The notes below the pieces were generated by a model. The model was not told the DNA's origin. It saw nothing but the letters and a program-made list of their open reading frames with translations, and ran no database searches. From Alligator mississippiensis (lineage: Eukaryota > Chordata > Crocodylia > Alligatoridae), in the NCBI RefSeq assembly GCF_030867095.1, contig NC_081824.1, positions 302,390,956 to 302,454,955 on the forward strand: a stretch of 64,000 bases of DNA, in the 5' to 3' direction. This document shows, piece by piece, positions 11,003 to 21,649 of the stretch (position 1 is the first letter of the stretch; each line of letters begins with the position of its first letter). Made by a program: the position numbers and the translations under genes.

Positions 11003-11194
11003 CACAACAACACCCCAACCTTACTGTCCTTAATACTAGTGCCTATAGGTTTCTTCTTGTGTCCTTTGGTTCTCTCTTACATTTCCTACCTCACAATTAC
11101 TATCATCTCCCCTTTTCATTTTTTTTGCCATTTATTATTACGTAGAAGCAGTAGTATCATCAAACACAACTAATGTGCTAGTTTTTAGAAAGTA

Positions 11195-11345
11195 TAAATG
11201 GAATGACCCAGATTATAGGCCTGTCATCAATCCAGGCAAAATAATGGAACAGGTGATATGGGCCTGGTTAATAAAGAATTAAAAGGAAGGCAATAATTAA
11301 TGCAAATTAACATGGGTTTTACAGCTAAGGTACTTTGTCAATCTT
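11195..11345 (+). mobile_element. Old CR1/L3-type LINE fragment, reverse transcriptase N-terminal part
   Basis: In one plus-strand frame the translation reads DYRPVINPGKIMEQVIW, matching the CR1 reverse transcriptase motif around YRPVSLTS-GKIME. It is a short decayed segment. The matching downstream part begins near 12290, so this copy appears to be split by later insertions between 11345 and 12290. Confidence 0.55.
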
Positions 11346-12289
11346 TTCAGGGTTCCTTCACCCCAAGTTCTTGGGCTCCCCCTCTATGGGGTGATAAAGG
11401 CTACAGTCATTCATAACCCAGTATCACATCTTATGAGGCAAACAAGGACCAAAAAGATCCCTTACCCAATGAGGTCATGTCCAGACAAATGCACATGTGC
11501 AGGGGCTCATGTTTATTGTGGCACAAATAACAACACGTTTATGTCACTGCTGTGTGTCCCAGGGTGCACTCACTCCAGTGCACACCAAATTGTCCCAGGT
11601 AGGATAGGGGAGGCTAGGGCCAGTGCCTGTGCTAGCCTCAGCAGCCTTACCTGGGGGTCTCCCAGAGCAGAAGCAACACCAATGCAACTGAATGGTGTCT
11701 GGCTGCCAGTCAGAGCATAGCTCTAAACTAGGGGTGGGCAATTAGTTTGTGTAGAGGGCTGCTTACCCAGTTTTGGCAAGCTGTTGAGGACTGCATGGGT
11801 AGTCCCATACCTTGACAGGTGCCCCACCCACTGGTCTCCATCTTGTGACCAGAAGTCCCACCCCCTAACCCTGACCTTTACCACCAGAAGTCCCTCCCCT
11901 TGCCCCCAGAAGTACTACTTTCAGCAAGAGGTTTCACCATCTCAGAACCAGAAAAGATACCAAGTTATATTCTTAAAAACAAAAAGCCTGAATATTTACA
12001 ACATTCATTAATTTAATTTCAAAAAATATTTTTGTCCTGGTTTACATGTGTTTGTGTAGTGTACACAGAGGTGATTGCACAGCAGCTTAAAATCAAGTCT
12101 TATTTTTCCATATTGAGTCATTACAAGAGTAATCTTGTAATTTATCTATTTACTCTGTGCAGGACCCATCTCATGATTGGTTAGTTAGGAAACTTTGGCT
12201 GCCACAGGGCATTGGTTTCTCCAGTGCTCCTGTTCATCATTTCCCTGCTGCATGGGAAATATAGACCCCATCACAATGCAATTACAAAT
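11346..12289. mobile_element. Insertion(s) inside an old CR1, including a hAT fragment at about 11728-11910
   Basis: Non-LINE sequence separates two colinear CR1 pieces. It contains CATGTCCAGACAAATGCACATGTG near 11476, which resembles the tips of MITEs elsewhere in this window. From 11728 it carries CTAGGGGTGGGCAATTAG, the left tip of the hAT family at 26990 and 59437, followed by the same GAGGGC-GCTTACC-GCAAGCTGTTGAGG body. The right end of that copy is not visible. Confidence 0.45.
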
Positions 12290-12674
12290 TTAATTGATAA
12301 AAGGTGTTGATGTAACATACACAGACTTCAGTAAGGCATTTGAATTGGAACTGTTTAACCTCTTGACTAATGAACTCAAATGACATAAAATCATCGTAAG
12401 GTAACAGGCTACCTAATTGACAAGTCTAAAATGTAACTGTAATTGACAAGTTTATTTCTAGTTTGTCCCAAAGGGATCAGATCTTGGCCTTACAGCATTT
12501 AATTTTTTTTTCGGGTCACTGAAAAATATAAAATATTTACTGGCAAGGATTGCAGAAGACAGAGTGACCTGAAGCACTTGGTAAATTGGGTCCAAGCAAA
12601 GAATATAGTCATATCTAGGAACAAAGAATACAGGAGGATTATATCCTGGGAAAAGGTGGCTCTGAAAAAGACTT

Positions 12675-12694
12675 GGGGGGGGGGGGGGGGGGGG
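12675..12694 (+). repeat. Poly-G tract (20 G)
   Basis: An uninterrupted G run within the old CR1. Exact length is uncertain because such tracts are error-prone in sequencing. Confidence 0.85.
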
Positions 12695-13042
12695 TGTCAT
12701 GGTGAGTAATCAGTTCACCATAAGCTCTCAGAATAACAGTATTGCCAAAAGGGATCAAAGCAGCCCTTGGATGTATAAACATGAATATTGAATCAGAGTA
12801 AGAGTGTTATATGACTTGGTTATTTGGGACTCTTGCTGCAACTAGAATGTTCTGTTGTGGGTGTCCGTGCTTTAAGAAGGCTATCAATAAACTGGAAAGG
12901 ATTCCAAGAGAAGCTTTGAGAATGATTAAAGGATTAGAAAACACATCTTAAACTGAAGGACCTAAGGAAGGGTTCAATCTGTTTAATTTAACAAGGCAAT
13001 ACTGAGGGGTGATTGGCTTGTAGTCTAAGTACCTACTTGCAG

Positions 13043-13125
13043 AACAAACAAACAAACAAACAAACAAACAAACAAACAAACAAACAAACAAACAAACAAA
13101 CAAACAAACAAACAAACAAACAAAC
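13043..13125 (+). repeat. AAAC tetranucleotide microsatellite, about 20 units
   Basis: Nearly perfect AAAC/CAAA units, ended by CCAAG. It arose within the old CR1 sequence. The purity suggests recent expansion and probable length polymorphism. Confidence 0.95.
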
Positions 13126-13424
13126 CAAGATAATAGCTCTTCAGTCTAACTTCAAGCAAAGGTATAACAACATCCAAAAGGACAGCAGTTGAAATTTAAC
13201 TAATTCAGAAATAAAGAACAGTGAAAGCAATTAATACCTGGAACAATTTATCTAGGGTTGCAGTTTGGACCAAGATGAGATATTTTTCTTAAAGATAGTG
13301 AAGTCTAATCAGGAATTAATTCAGAGAAGTCCTGTGACCTGTGTTATGTAGGAAGGGGCAGTCATTAGCTATATTAATCTGAAGTCAAGCAGAAGACAGA
13401 ATAAAGTTGCACCATATAGATTAA

Positions 13425-14172
13425 CTGAATGATTTTCAGTCTTTTCCGATTCAAGGTATCCCTTGATTGACACCCCTCAGAAAAATGACAGCTCTTAAAA
13501 ATTCTCTCATTTTTTTTGTTACAGAAAATTAGAACAAGTCTTTTGTTTGGGTCTAAATGCTTTTGACACAATGGATTCCCATTTGAAATTTATGGCTGCA
13601 TCCTGATGAGTGTGACCATGCAGCATGTGGTGCCACAGACTTGTAGCACACATTCAGGTGTTCTTTGCACTGTGAGGAAGCAGTGCCGGGGGGGGGGGGG
13701 GGGGGGGTGACCCTTGGATATCCAGGGGTTAAAAAAAAAAAAAAAAAAAAAGCAGATTAGTGCATGCAGGGGCAGCACACACTGTTTAAAACCAGAGCCT
13801 GGCCAGCTGGAGCCACCCTTCAGCTTCCGGCCAAGCTCTGAGCAGCAGGATCACTGCTGCTGCATCCCCAGGAGGCCCCAAGGCTGCAGGCAAGGCTGCT
13901 GGGGCCAGTCCAGTGTTGGCTCCAGCTTCCCCTACTCCACCCAGAGTAACTTGCTGTGCTGCAGAGGGTACATGACTCAGGTGTTCCCCAGGGACAACTA
14001 TCAGCAGCATGAAGTGTCCCACTGCTAGTTTTCTCCAGGGAACCAGAAGTCCATGTTTATGTGGATGCAGCTTATCTTATGAATCATGTTTACACACCTA
14101 ACAGTGTATTGTGTGGTATCCTGCAGCACCCTTGAAAGAATTTCAAGGTACCCTAGTTCAGAAATTTTTCAG
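13425..14172. mobile_element. Charlie-like hAT element carrying a nested MITE
   Basis: The left tip CTGAATGATTTTCAG and the right tip CAGAAATTTTTCAG are inverted repeats. The flanks of the inner insertion, ATGGATTCCCATTTGAAAT on the left and ATCTTATGAATCATG on the right, are continuous in the related element at 51690-51835. That shows one host element split by the MITE at 13594-14071. Removing the MITE leaves about 270 bp. No transposase is seen. Confidence 0.6.
13594..14071. mobile_element. Nested MITE, 478 bp (GGCTGCATCC tips)
   Basis: It begins GGCTGCATCC and ends GGATGCAGC, with TTAT on both sides (13590-13593 and 14072-14075). The interior shares extended similarity with 23455-23935: GTGGTGCCACAG, TGGATATCCAGGGGTTAAAA, CCAGAGCCTGGCCAGCT and TGTTCCCCAGGGACAACT. 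It contains a 20-base G run (13688-13707) and a 21-base A run (13731-13751). Non-coding; superfamily not certain. Confidence 0.7.
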
Positions 14173-14394
14173 CCAACTAAATCAGCGATGCATAAGCTTG
14201 TGAAAAGAACAGCTCACTTCATCAGATGCATAACAGCTGCATGCAAAGCTTATGTATGTTTGAATTGGTTATATAGGAAGTCAGATTAAATGGTCACAGT
14301 AGTGTCCAACCAATAGCGCTTCCTGAGTTTTGCAAGTTTTTTGACAATAGATTTATAAACTGTAAAGTGAGCACAATTCAAGAGACATAAATAG
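14173..14394. other. No recognised element
   Basis: AT-rich sequence with no feature that I can support. Confidence 0.4.
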
Positions 14395-14550
14395 CATTGA
14401 ACTTATTTCACCAGTTGTGAAATAGGCTTATGGGGATGCTACGTTCTTGCCAAAGATCACGCAGTGATTTATTGACAAAGCAAGGTTTAGAATTCAGAAG
14501 TTCTTTACTTCTAATGTAATGCTTAACCTGCTAGGTAGACCACTTTGTCC
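14395..14550 (-). mobile_element. MIR-like SINE, inverted
   Basis: The plus strand reads GCCAAAGATCACGCAGTGAT, then GGTTTAGAATTCAGAAGTTC and AATGCTTAACCTGCTAGG. This follows the order of the reverse complement of MIR (GCCCAAGGTCACACAGC, GATTAGAACCCAGGTCTCC, CTTAACCACTAGGC). It is old and truncated. Confidence 0.6.
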
Positions 14551-15916
14551 AAAGCCAAAGTATAACAGCTGACTTGTTAATAAAGAACCTGAATGTATAA
14601 GTTTCCAGTGCCTGGTCTGCATGTAATATTTGAACATTTGTTCCTATTAGGGGCTTCTCAGAGGTTTGTCATAGTGTAGGTCAGAGATGACCAACCTGCA
14701 GCACAAGTGGCATAGACAGCCTCGGTATAGAGCATGCAGCAGATGAGGGAAGGGACAGACAGCATAACAGCAGATAAAGCAGAAAGCAGAGCAGCTGATT
14801 AAGCAGGGGAGAGGGCTTGGAATGACATTCAGGGAGGGTGCAGAGTTAATTTATGGTACGTCTGCCAAAAAGGCTAGTCCTTAACTGGTATAGGCCATGT
14901 CTTAAAAGGAGGTTCCATGAGACAATCTTCATATTATATTTGTGATCAGTCTGACAGCCTTCCCTTCCATTCACAGTTGTCCAGACCATCCTTTCTCCTG
15001 TTTACAATCACACAGCATCTCCAGAAGTCTTAATGAAAACCATATAGCATCAACAGTCATTGTCCTATTATTAGTTAAATGACATTTGGCATAAGCCTAG
15101 ATGGACACTTTTCCAAAGATGAAGCTTGTTCAGTGTTTTGATTTGGAGCCGTCCCTCAGCTAGAAGAGGGAACTTGAGAACAACTTTGAGCAGTGTTAAG
15201 AGAGAGATTGAAAAGAATCTCAAAGTTAACTTCACTTGATACTACCTGCATAGAAGTCGTGGAGTCTCATCTTAGAGGTCCAACACTGCAGAGATCTAGG
15301 GTAATATATTGACTCTAATAAAATCAACTGGAATTTGGCTCTTGACCTTAGTGAGACCAGGATTCCATTTGAATTCCAGTTTCCTCAAGGTAACCTGAAA
15401 GAATCCCTGGTCTCCTTGATTGTTCCCAGAAATCAAAGAATTGTAGATTACAAATGTCAGCCTCCTATATAAAGGATTGACCAATTTGCCATGTATTTGA
15501 ATTATCTGGAAGTATATATGGATACAATTAAGAGTGCTGAAACTGTGATTAAAACCACAAGGAAAAAAAAACCACACAGCTGGAGTTCTCATTTTACAGT
15601 GCAGATAAAGTCTAAGAAGTGATTCTGTAAATTGGCATCATGGGGGTCTATGTTTTTTGCCTCAATTAGCACAGACCTAAATGCATTCAGTTTGTAACTA
15701 ATTCTTATTAACTGCTCCACAGACTCACCCTTTTAATCTGAAAGTCAAGCTTTATGGTACTTTATCTAGTTTTCATGTCAACACTGAAGAAACTCCAGTC
15801 AGTCATAACTCACTGAAAAATGTATTCTTCCATAGACATAGTAGCTCTGTAGTAAAAAGTAACAAAAATAAATGTATCAGTAAAGCAAATAAATAGGCCT
15901 TGGAATATTTAAGCAC
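14551..15916. other. Intergenic stretch without a recognised gene
   Basis: Mostly unique-looking sequence. A segment starting near 14681 (CAGAGATGACCAACCTGCAGC) resembles the left tip of a hAT element, but no matching right tip is visible. Confidence 0.4.
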
Positions 15917-16792
15917 TAGGGCTATGCGAAACTTCAGGTAGCGATTCGATTTGGAGGAGATTCAGCCCAATTCGGTGGCTGAATCTCCGAATCCAAATCA
16001 AAATCGGGACCAATTAAAAGGTCCAAATTTATTCAAAGCTCTCCAAATCTTCCGAAAACATTTGGAGAGCTTTGATGATTCCAGCAGTCCCCGGTGGCTG
16101 CAGCCAACTCTGAGCCGATACATACTAGGGACAGAGGAGAGGGAAGGGGACCATGGGGGGACCCCTGCCAGCCCCCACCTGCTCCCCCAGCCTCTCCCAA
16201 CCCCCATCCACTCCCCCAACCCCCCCATGGCTGCCCCACCTGATGCACCCCCAGCCCTTTAAGGAAAAAAAAAAAAAACAAAAACAAACAAACACCCCAC
16301 AGAAAAACCCTGGAATCACCACTCCTGCAATGGCCTTGGGGCTTTGTGGGGCTCATGCAGAGCCCCCCACATGGTGGGGGGCAGCAGGGATCCACCCCCC
16401 CCCTGCTGGGCAGGAACAGTGAGTCTTGTGGGTTTGGGGGGGTTCTTAAAGGGCTGGAGCTGCGGTGGGTGGGGCAGCCATGCATGGGGACTGAGGCAGT
16501 TGGGGGGGGGGGTCAGGGGGCTCATGCAGACCCTCACTCCCCCCTCCATGAAGCATGGGGCAGTGGGGATCATCCCCCCCACCTGGCAGCACCCACCGAG
16601 TCAGGACTTTTTTTTAAGTGCTGGGAGTTGGGGCAGGCAGGGCAGTCATTGCCAGGCTGGGGGGGAAATGGGACTGGCTGATTTGGTTGAATCAATTCAG
16701 GACAGCAATTCAAATCACCAAATTGAATCACTATCCCCTGAATTGGCTGAATCTGAATCCAAAGTAAATACTAGCTGCTTCACACAGGCCTA
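15917..16792. mobile_element. hAT element, TAGGGCTGTGCRAA family, 876 bp
   Basis: It starts TAGGGCTATGCGAAAC and ends GCTTCACACAGGCCTA, forming inverted tips. Flanks TTAAGCAC (15909-15916) and TTAAGCAG (16793-16800) are an 8-bp duplication with one mismatch. Subterminal sequence is rich in GATTCGATTTGG and its complement, making a long imperfect foldback. The core at 16140-16660 is GC-rich with CCCCCCA runs. Open frames across the core have no known domain and I do not treat them as genes. Related copies lie at 35878 and 53818. Confidence 0.8.
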
Positions 16793-16822
16793 TTAAGCAG
16801 CAATTCAGCAGTTTCTCTGTAT

Positions 16823-16942
16823 GGCCCTAGTTCAGGAAAGCACTTAAGCATGTGCTTAAGTGTAAACAAACAGTTCCACTGAGGTCAGTTAGACTGTGCT
16901 TAGAGTTAAGCCTGTGCTGAAGTGCTTTGCTGAATTGTGGCT
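16823..16942. repeat. Palindromic MITE (AAGCACTTAAGCA type)
   Basis: The left arm CTAGTTCAGGAAAGCACTTA and the right arm GAAGTGCTTTGCTGAATTGT are inverted repeats around a TCCACTGAGGTCAGT centre. This is a widespread sauropsid foldback repeat. It encodes nothing. Confidence 0.7.
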
Positions 16943-18225
16943 ATAGAGCTTTGTTGAGTAAGCAGGTATCATTATTATATAGTCTCTTTACAATCACATG
17001 CTAATATTTCAGGATAATATAGTTGCTAAATTGAAAAACCCCAAGCGTGAGCACAACTATTAAGCCTCCTGTTATGAATGGGAGGAATCTCCTTAACCTC
17101 AGGGTAAATGGTAATGAAAATTAGAGCTGTAAAAGCAAGTTCTGAACTGGGCAAGGCGATTTTCTTTACATACTAGTTTAACTCCATTAGCTTAAATAAA
17201 GTCACTCTTCATTTTCATTAATGTGAGAAGAGAAATAGGCTTCTGAAACATTTAACCTAGGAAAAATAAGGTCTGATGTTTAGAAAACTGGATCCTAGAT
17301 AACTTAGAACTTGACATAGGATACCTGTATTGCAGTAGAATGTGATCTGCAAGTGATTTCCACGCATGCCTTGTAAGAGACCAGATCTCTTTTGGCTACC
17401 AGTATTTGTCAGGACATTACATGTGTCTTGTGCCACCTCATACTCCCACATCAAGGTACAAAAACAGGATGGCCAAAATCCTGCCTCAGTTTCCTCTTTC
17501 AACCCATGGAAGCTGGATGGAACCAAACAGGTATTCAACTTGCTACTCCTTAGTTCTGGCTACAGTTCAAAGACTTATGAAATCTTCAGAACTACTTCCC
17601 CTCATCCCCCACTACTTTGAACTGATCAAGCAACTGTTAGACTAGGTTAAGTTGGTCAAGCCCTTCCCCATACACCCCAACTTCTTATGCACCTTCAACT
17701 GTGCAATTCCAGTATAGGGTCTCAAATGGTAGATTCAAAATCCACAACTGGAGTTCAATGGTGGGATCACAATCCACAGCCTTTAAGTCCTGCCTATCTG
17801 GGATAGACTAATTCTTAAGGATGGCAACAGTTGGAGCATAATCTTCTACAGAAGATCTCACACTTCAAGCATAAGCTTAATAGGTTTATCCTTCTCTGCA
17901 ACAACCTGCGATTGTGAGAAGCAATATGAAGTGCAAAGATTTTTGTATCAGACAAGATTTAAACCCAGATTTCTTGCCAGATTCTTCATTCTTTGGTTCC
18001 TGGAAGATGCAGTTAACATGTTAATCATGTAATAATGTACATGAAAAACATGATAAATGGTAACATGTGACACATTCAACCAATTTGTCACCATAAAGTG
18101 GCAAACCAGCCACAAAGATATTCCACATTTAGTGGGCAAAAATCAAATGTGGAACATCTTTGTACCTGGTTTGTATGGCATTTTAAAAATTGAACTTGTG
18201 ACTGGGAGCTGATAGACTTTCCTGC
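16943..18225. other. Intergenic stretch without a recognised gene
   Basis: Unique-looking AT-rich sequence with short frames of no known family. Confidence 0.45.
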
Positions 18226-18802
18226 TGCAACAGGTAACCTTCCCCAGCAGCATTCCCCCCCCCCCCCCCTTTCCTTATTTTCTCTCAGGAAGGCCCTTGG
18301 CCTTTTATGACTGTGCCCAAGGCACTAATGAGGCCTCCTCCTTCCCTACAGCCTTATCTACAAACCACCAGTAGTGCAGCAAAAGTATAAAAAGCAAGCC
18401 CATGGGCTGTAACCACAACAACAAAATTAAAGAAGGCCACATGCCAGCTTACATATTTCCATGGCTCTTTGCTTCTGCTTCCCACCATCTGTTATGCTCC
18501 TCCATGTGGGGCTACCATCACTTCTCTATGAGTCCTCAGGAGTTCCTCTCTCACAGCAGCGAGACCCACAGCCAAGCCTCTCTATGGAGCTCTTAAGCAC
18601 AACCCTCTTCCCCTTCAGCTGCTATCCTTCACTGCCTCCAAGCCCAGGGTTTTTATAATTCTGGCCTGCCCCATTCCAGTCACTTGACTAGCCAGCCAGG
18701 CACAGCTTTTAACCCTTACCCTGCCAGCATGCTGTGCCCGGAAAGTTCTAGTCTTAAAGGGACCGGCCTGCTTTCTGGTAACTGCTCGGGTTCCCTGTTA
18801 CA
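18226..18802 (-). mobile_element. Solo LTR of an endogenous retrovirus or related LTR element, 577 bp
   Basis: On the plus strand it runs TGCAACAGG to CCTGTTACA, so the ends are TG...CA with 9-bp imperfect inverted tips. A perfect 5-bp duplication CCTGC flanks it at 18221-18225 and 18803-18807. Read on the minus strand it has a TATA-like ATAAAAACC in the expected position. No internal region is present. The intact duplication suggests moderate age, and it includes a 15-base C run on the plus strand (18255-18269). Family unknown; a 5-bp duplication fits ERVL-type and several other LTR groups. Confidence 0.75.
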
Positions 18803-18807
18803 CCTGC

Positions 18808-19934
18808 CCAGCAAGTTTAAAGTTACATGTGGAGCAGCCCCATTTTGGGTTCCACTGTATGCAGCTTTCAATTTGCCAGAGTACCCCAAGCTCCACATGT
18901 GTTGGCAAGTAGAAAGGGTGCCACAGGAAGTGCAGCATTAAGAAAGGGTCTCCAACACCAAGCTCCCTGTGCCCATAGTTTTTCAACTGGGATCTGACAA
19001 ATTTTATCCCAGATCCCAAAAATCACGCATCTTGCCATGCACTTTTGGCATCTGCCAGTGCCTTGGAGAACCATCTCTCCGGTCCCCAGGGTACTATCCA
19101 AGATCAGATCAGGCAACACTATAGTTACACTGATAGCTGCCTACTGTTTGAGATAGTTTGCAGTCATTGCACCTGAAAATGTGGCATTTCCCTGGTAGAG
19201 CACTATTCACAGGGACTGCTCCCTACAGGTCAGAACATTTTTATACAAGATAGGAATCTTCCATCTGGAAGACTAATTACTCAAAATATTTCCTTTTGGA
19301 GTTCCCAAAACAAGGAAGATCCAATAAAAGACCATGATACAGAAGCTCTTCAAATATATGCTAATCCTGAAACAGGCACTATTGAAATTTAACACTGTAG
19401 GGATCCACCTGGCAACATTATCAGTGTGTTTTGCTTCCATACAGTCACAATCCATCTTCTGCTACAATATTGAAATACCTAAGAAGCTTTCTTCATTCTA
19501 GTCCTCTGGTGAGCTCTCAGGACTTGGTTTTCATCCTCCTTCAGCTAATGGAGTTTCTTTTTACACTATATCAGAATGCTCAGTTATACCATCAAGATAT
19601 TTTTTTGTACCATTACATCAGCCCAGAGAGTTAGCAAGCTCCAAGCCTTTTGATGGAATGTCTCTACACACTCCTCCACATGGACAAGTTGGTGGACCAC
19701 ACTCAAAATTCGTTCCTAATATGGTTTCAGAATTCCATTTTAACCAGTCCATTACCCTACCATTCTTCTTCCCAACACACCTTTTATTGGGACAAAAGAT
19801 GTACTCTGCACATCTCCATAGTCATGCTTTACTAACCCAACAAGGATAAACATTTTAGGTCATCTTTCCATACAAATTAGAGTCCAGTGCACAGCAAAAA
19901 AAAATTATTAGAAGTTGAGGAAACATGACATATA
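18808..19934. other. Intergenic stretch without a recognised gene
   Basis: Unique-looking sequence. I can support no repeat or exon here. Confidence 0.4.
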
Positions 19935-20286
19935 TGAAAAGGGCAGAATAACTGAGAGGGGGTTTGAAAACAGTCTTCAAATACATGAAGACTGGTTATA
20001 AAGAGGAGGGTAACAGACTATTCCTTGTGGCTCCAGGAGAAAGGGCAAGAAGTAACAATGGAAAATTTGGTTGGCTTGTAGGAAAAACTTTCCAACTACA
20101 GGGGTGGTTAAACACTGGAACAGATTACCTTGGGAGACTGAAGAATCTCCGTCTTTGAAAGATTTTAAGAGCACGTTAGACAATATTTAGCTGGGGTAGT
20201 TTAGGAATTATCCTGCCTTGAGCTGAGGTTTGGACAGGATGACCTCTGGATTTCCCTTCAAGCCCTATGTTGCTATGATTCTATCT
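19935..20286 (+). mobile_element. CR1 LINE 3' end
   Basis: The segment follows the CR1 3' region: CTTCAAATACATGAAG, TATAAAGAGGAGGGTAACAG, AAAACTTTCCAACTACAGGG, GTGGTTAAACACTGGAACAG and GACAGGATGACCTC. It ends with the diagnostic 8-bp-type repeat CTATGATTCTAT at 20274-20285. It is a 5'-truncated copy with many substitutions, and the left edge is approximate. Confidence 0.85.
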
Positions 20287-20351
20287 TTTTGGTCCTATCC
20301 AGCACATTAAAAAGTCAAACTAGTCCCAGATAATCACAAGTGAATCACACA

Positions 20352-20795
20352 GGGTGTGAACACACATACGTTTGGAACCATTTTAAAAGGGGAACATTTC
20401 AAAAGGGCAGCAGCTGTTATGTTCTAACTGTTACTTGTGAACAAGTTGGGAATGAAACAAATGTAGCAAAGCTGCTCCAACTTGAACATGGGATGAAGAC
20501 TGGTAAGGTAATGGACTAGAGAAGATGGAATTCTGAGAAACCAAAAGGGGAACTTTTTAAAAAGGTAGCACCTGTTATGTCCTAACTATTACAGACAGAC
20601 AAGCGGGGAATGATACAAATACAGGAAAACTGCTTCAACTTCGATACTGCTCCAAGTGTTAAACATGAACTGCTTTTGCTACATTTGTATTGATCCTGGC
20701 TTGTCCACATGTAATAATTAGAATATAACAGCTGCTGCACTTTTGAAACATACCCCTTATGAAACTGCTCCACATACACCACGTGTCTATACTCC
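20352..20795. mobile_element. Foldback MITE with three copies of an internal unit
   Basis: It starts GGGTGTGAACAC and ends GTGTCTATACTCC, with ACA on both sides (20349-20351 and 20796-20798). A unit of roughly 90 bp (GGCAGCAGCTGTTATGTTCT ... AACAAATGTAGCAAAG) appears directly at about 20400 and 20560. It appears again in inverted orientation at about 20670-20745 (TTTGCTACATTTGTATTG ... ATAACAGCTGCTGCAC). The outer copies form a hairpin, and the middle one looks like an internal duplication. Non-coding. The 3-bp target duplication suggests a PIF/Harbinger-like origin. Confidence 0.7.
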
Positions 20796-20798
20796 ACA

Positions 20799-21649
20799 GT
20801 TTATTTCGGCATGCTATCAGCTGCTTAATAAACCTCTCACTCCAAACAACAAAGCACACACCAGTACCAGGGCCCAGGCTGCATCGTCTGCTTGCTTCAG
20901 AAACATGCTTATCTCTAAGACATACTAGAAAGCGATGTGGAGCAATAAATTGAACTTTGTTAGACTTCATGCTTTTGACATGGCAACTAAGTCAGATGCC
21001 AAGTTTGGGTGGCCAGTACTTCAGTCTCTGATTAAGACAACTGAAACTCATTTCTCTTATAAAGAGGTGCTTCCTAGTCACCTACTGTGGCATCTACACT
21101 GATGCAGGCTTGAAGAACAAAGTTTGGATTTTTCCATAGAAATTTTGGTTATTCAAAATGAGTTAGTGTGGATCCCATGGTATGCCCTTCAGATCTTCTC
21201 TTAAGAGTCATGGGCTTTGAATTGCAGGGGATCTTGAGAAGAATCAAAGCCACCTCACTCTTTATGCCCTCATGTGGAACCACAACAAGGCATAGAATAC
21301 AGATATGGCTCTGGTGGACAATTGTTTTTTTAAGAGCAATCCAGTCTTAAACGCATCATGAGATTGACAGTGACTACTGTATCATCTCTCAAGGAATTAG
21401 TAACTGCAAAGTAAGCAACTCTTCATGTTGTGGTTCTCCAAGAAAAAATGTGGGACAAGATGACTATAGTAATTTTTAAAATACAGCATTTACATGTCAT
21501 AGAAAACAGCAAGGTAAAAGAGACCTTGGTAACAGAACACAAATTTGATTCTTTCTAAACTGAAGAGCTAATATAGCATCAAGATAAAACTTGTCCCTCA
21601 ATAATGAAACAAAAATATATCATTTTATACTTTGCTCTGGAAAAATGTA
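20799..21649. other. Intergenic stretch without a recognised gene
   Basis: No coding or repeat feature that I can support. Confidence 0.4.

Larger units (their letters stand above)
5308..11194. other. Intergenic stretch without a recognised gene
   Basis: AT-rich unique-looking sequence with short frames of no known family. Within it, 5636-5680 resembles half of a common reptile palindromic MITE (GGCCAGACCTTCAGCTGATGT). Positions 6405-6580 faintly resemble an inverted tRNA-type SINE, and 10982-11002 is a run of 21 A. Regulatory elements cannot be excluded without cross-species alignment. Confidence 0.5.
12290..13380 (+). mobile_element. Old CR1/L3-type LINE fragment, reverse transcriptase remnant
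   Basis: Near 12310-12345 the plus strand translates to TDFSKAFELELFNLL, recognisable as the conserved FSKAFD block of CR1 reverse transcriptase. Later pieces match the C-terminal region, for example AINKLERIPREALRMIKGLE around 12885-12940 with mismatches. Many stops and frameshifts show that it is ancient. A 20-base G run (12675-12694) and an AAAC microsatellite have grown inside it. Confidence 0.6.

Noticed and set aside
13043-13125. Regular repeat array that could suggest a CRISPR
   Set aside because: A 4-bp microsatellite without spacers, in a vertebrate genome.
16033-16796. Frames of 111-150 residues on both strands
   Set aside because: Proline/glycine-rich translation of the low-complexity core of a hAT MITE.
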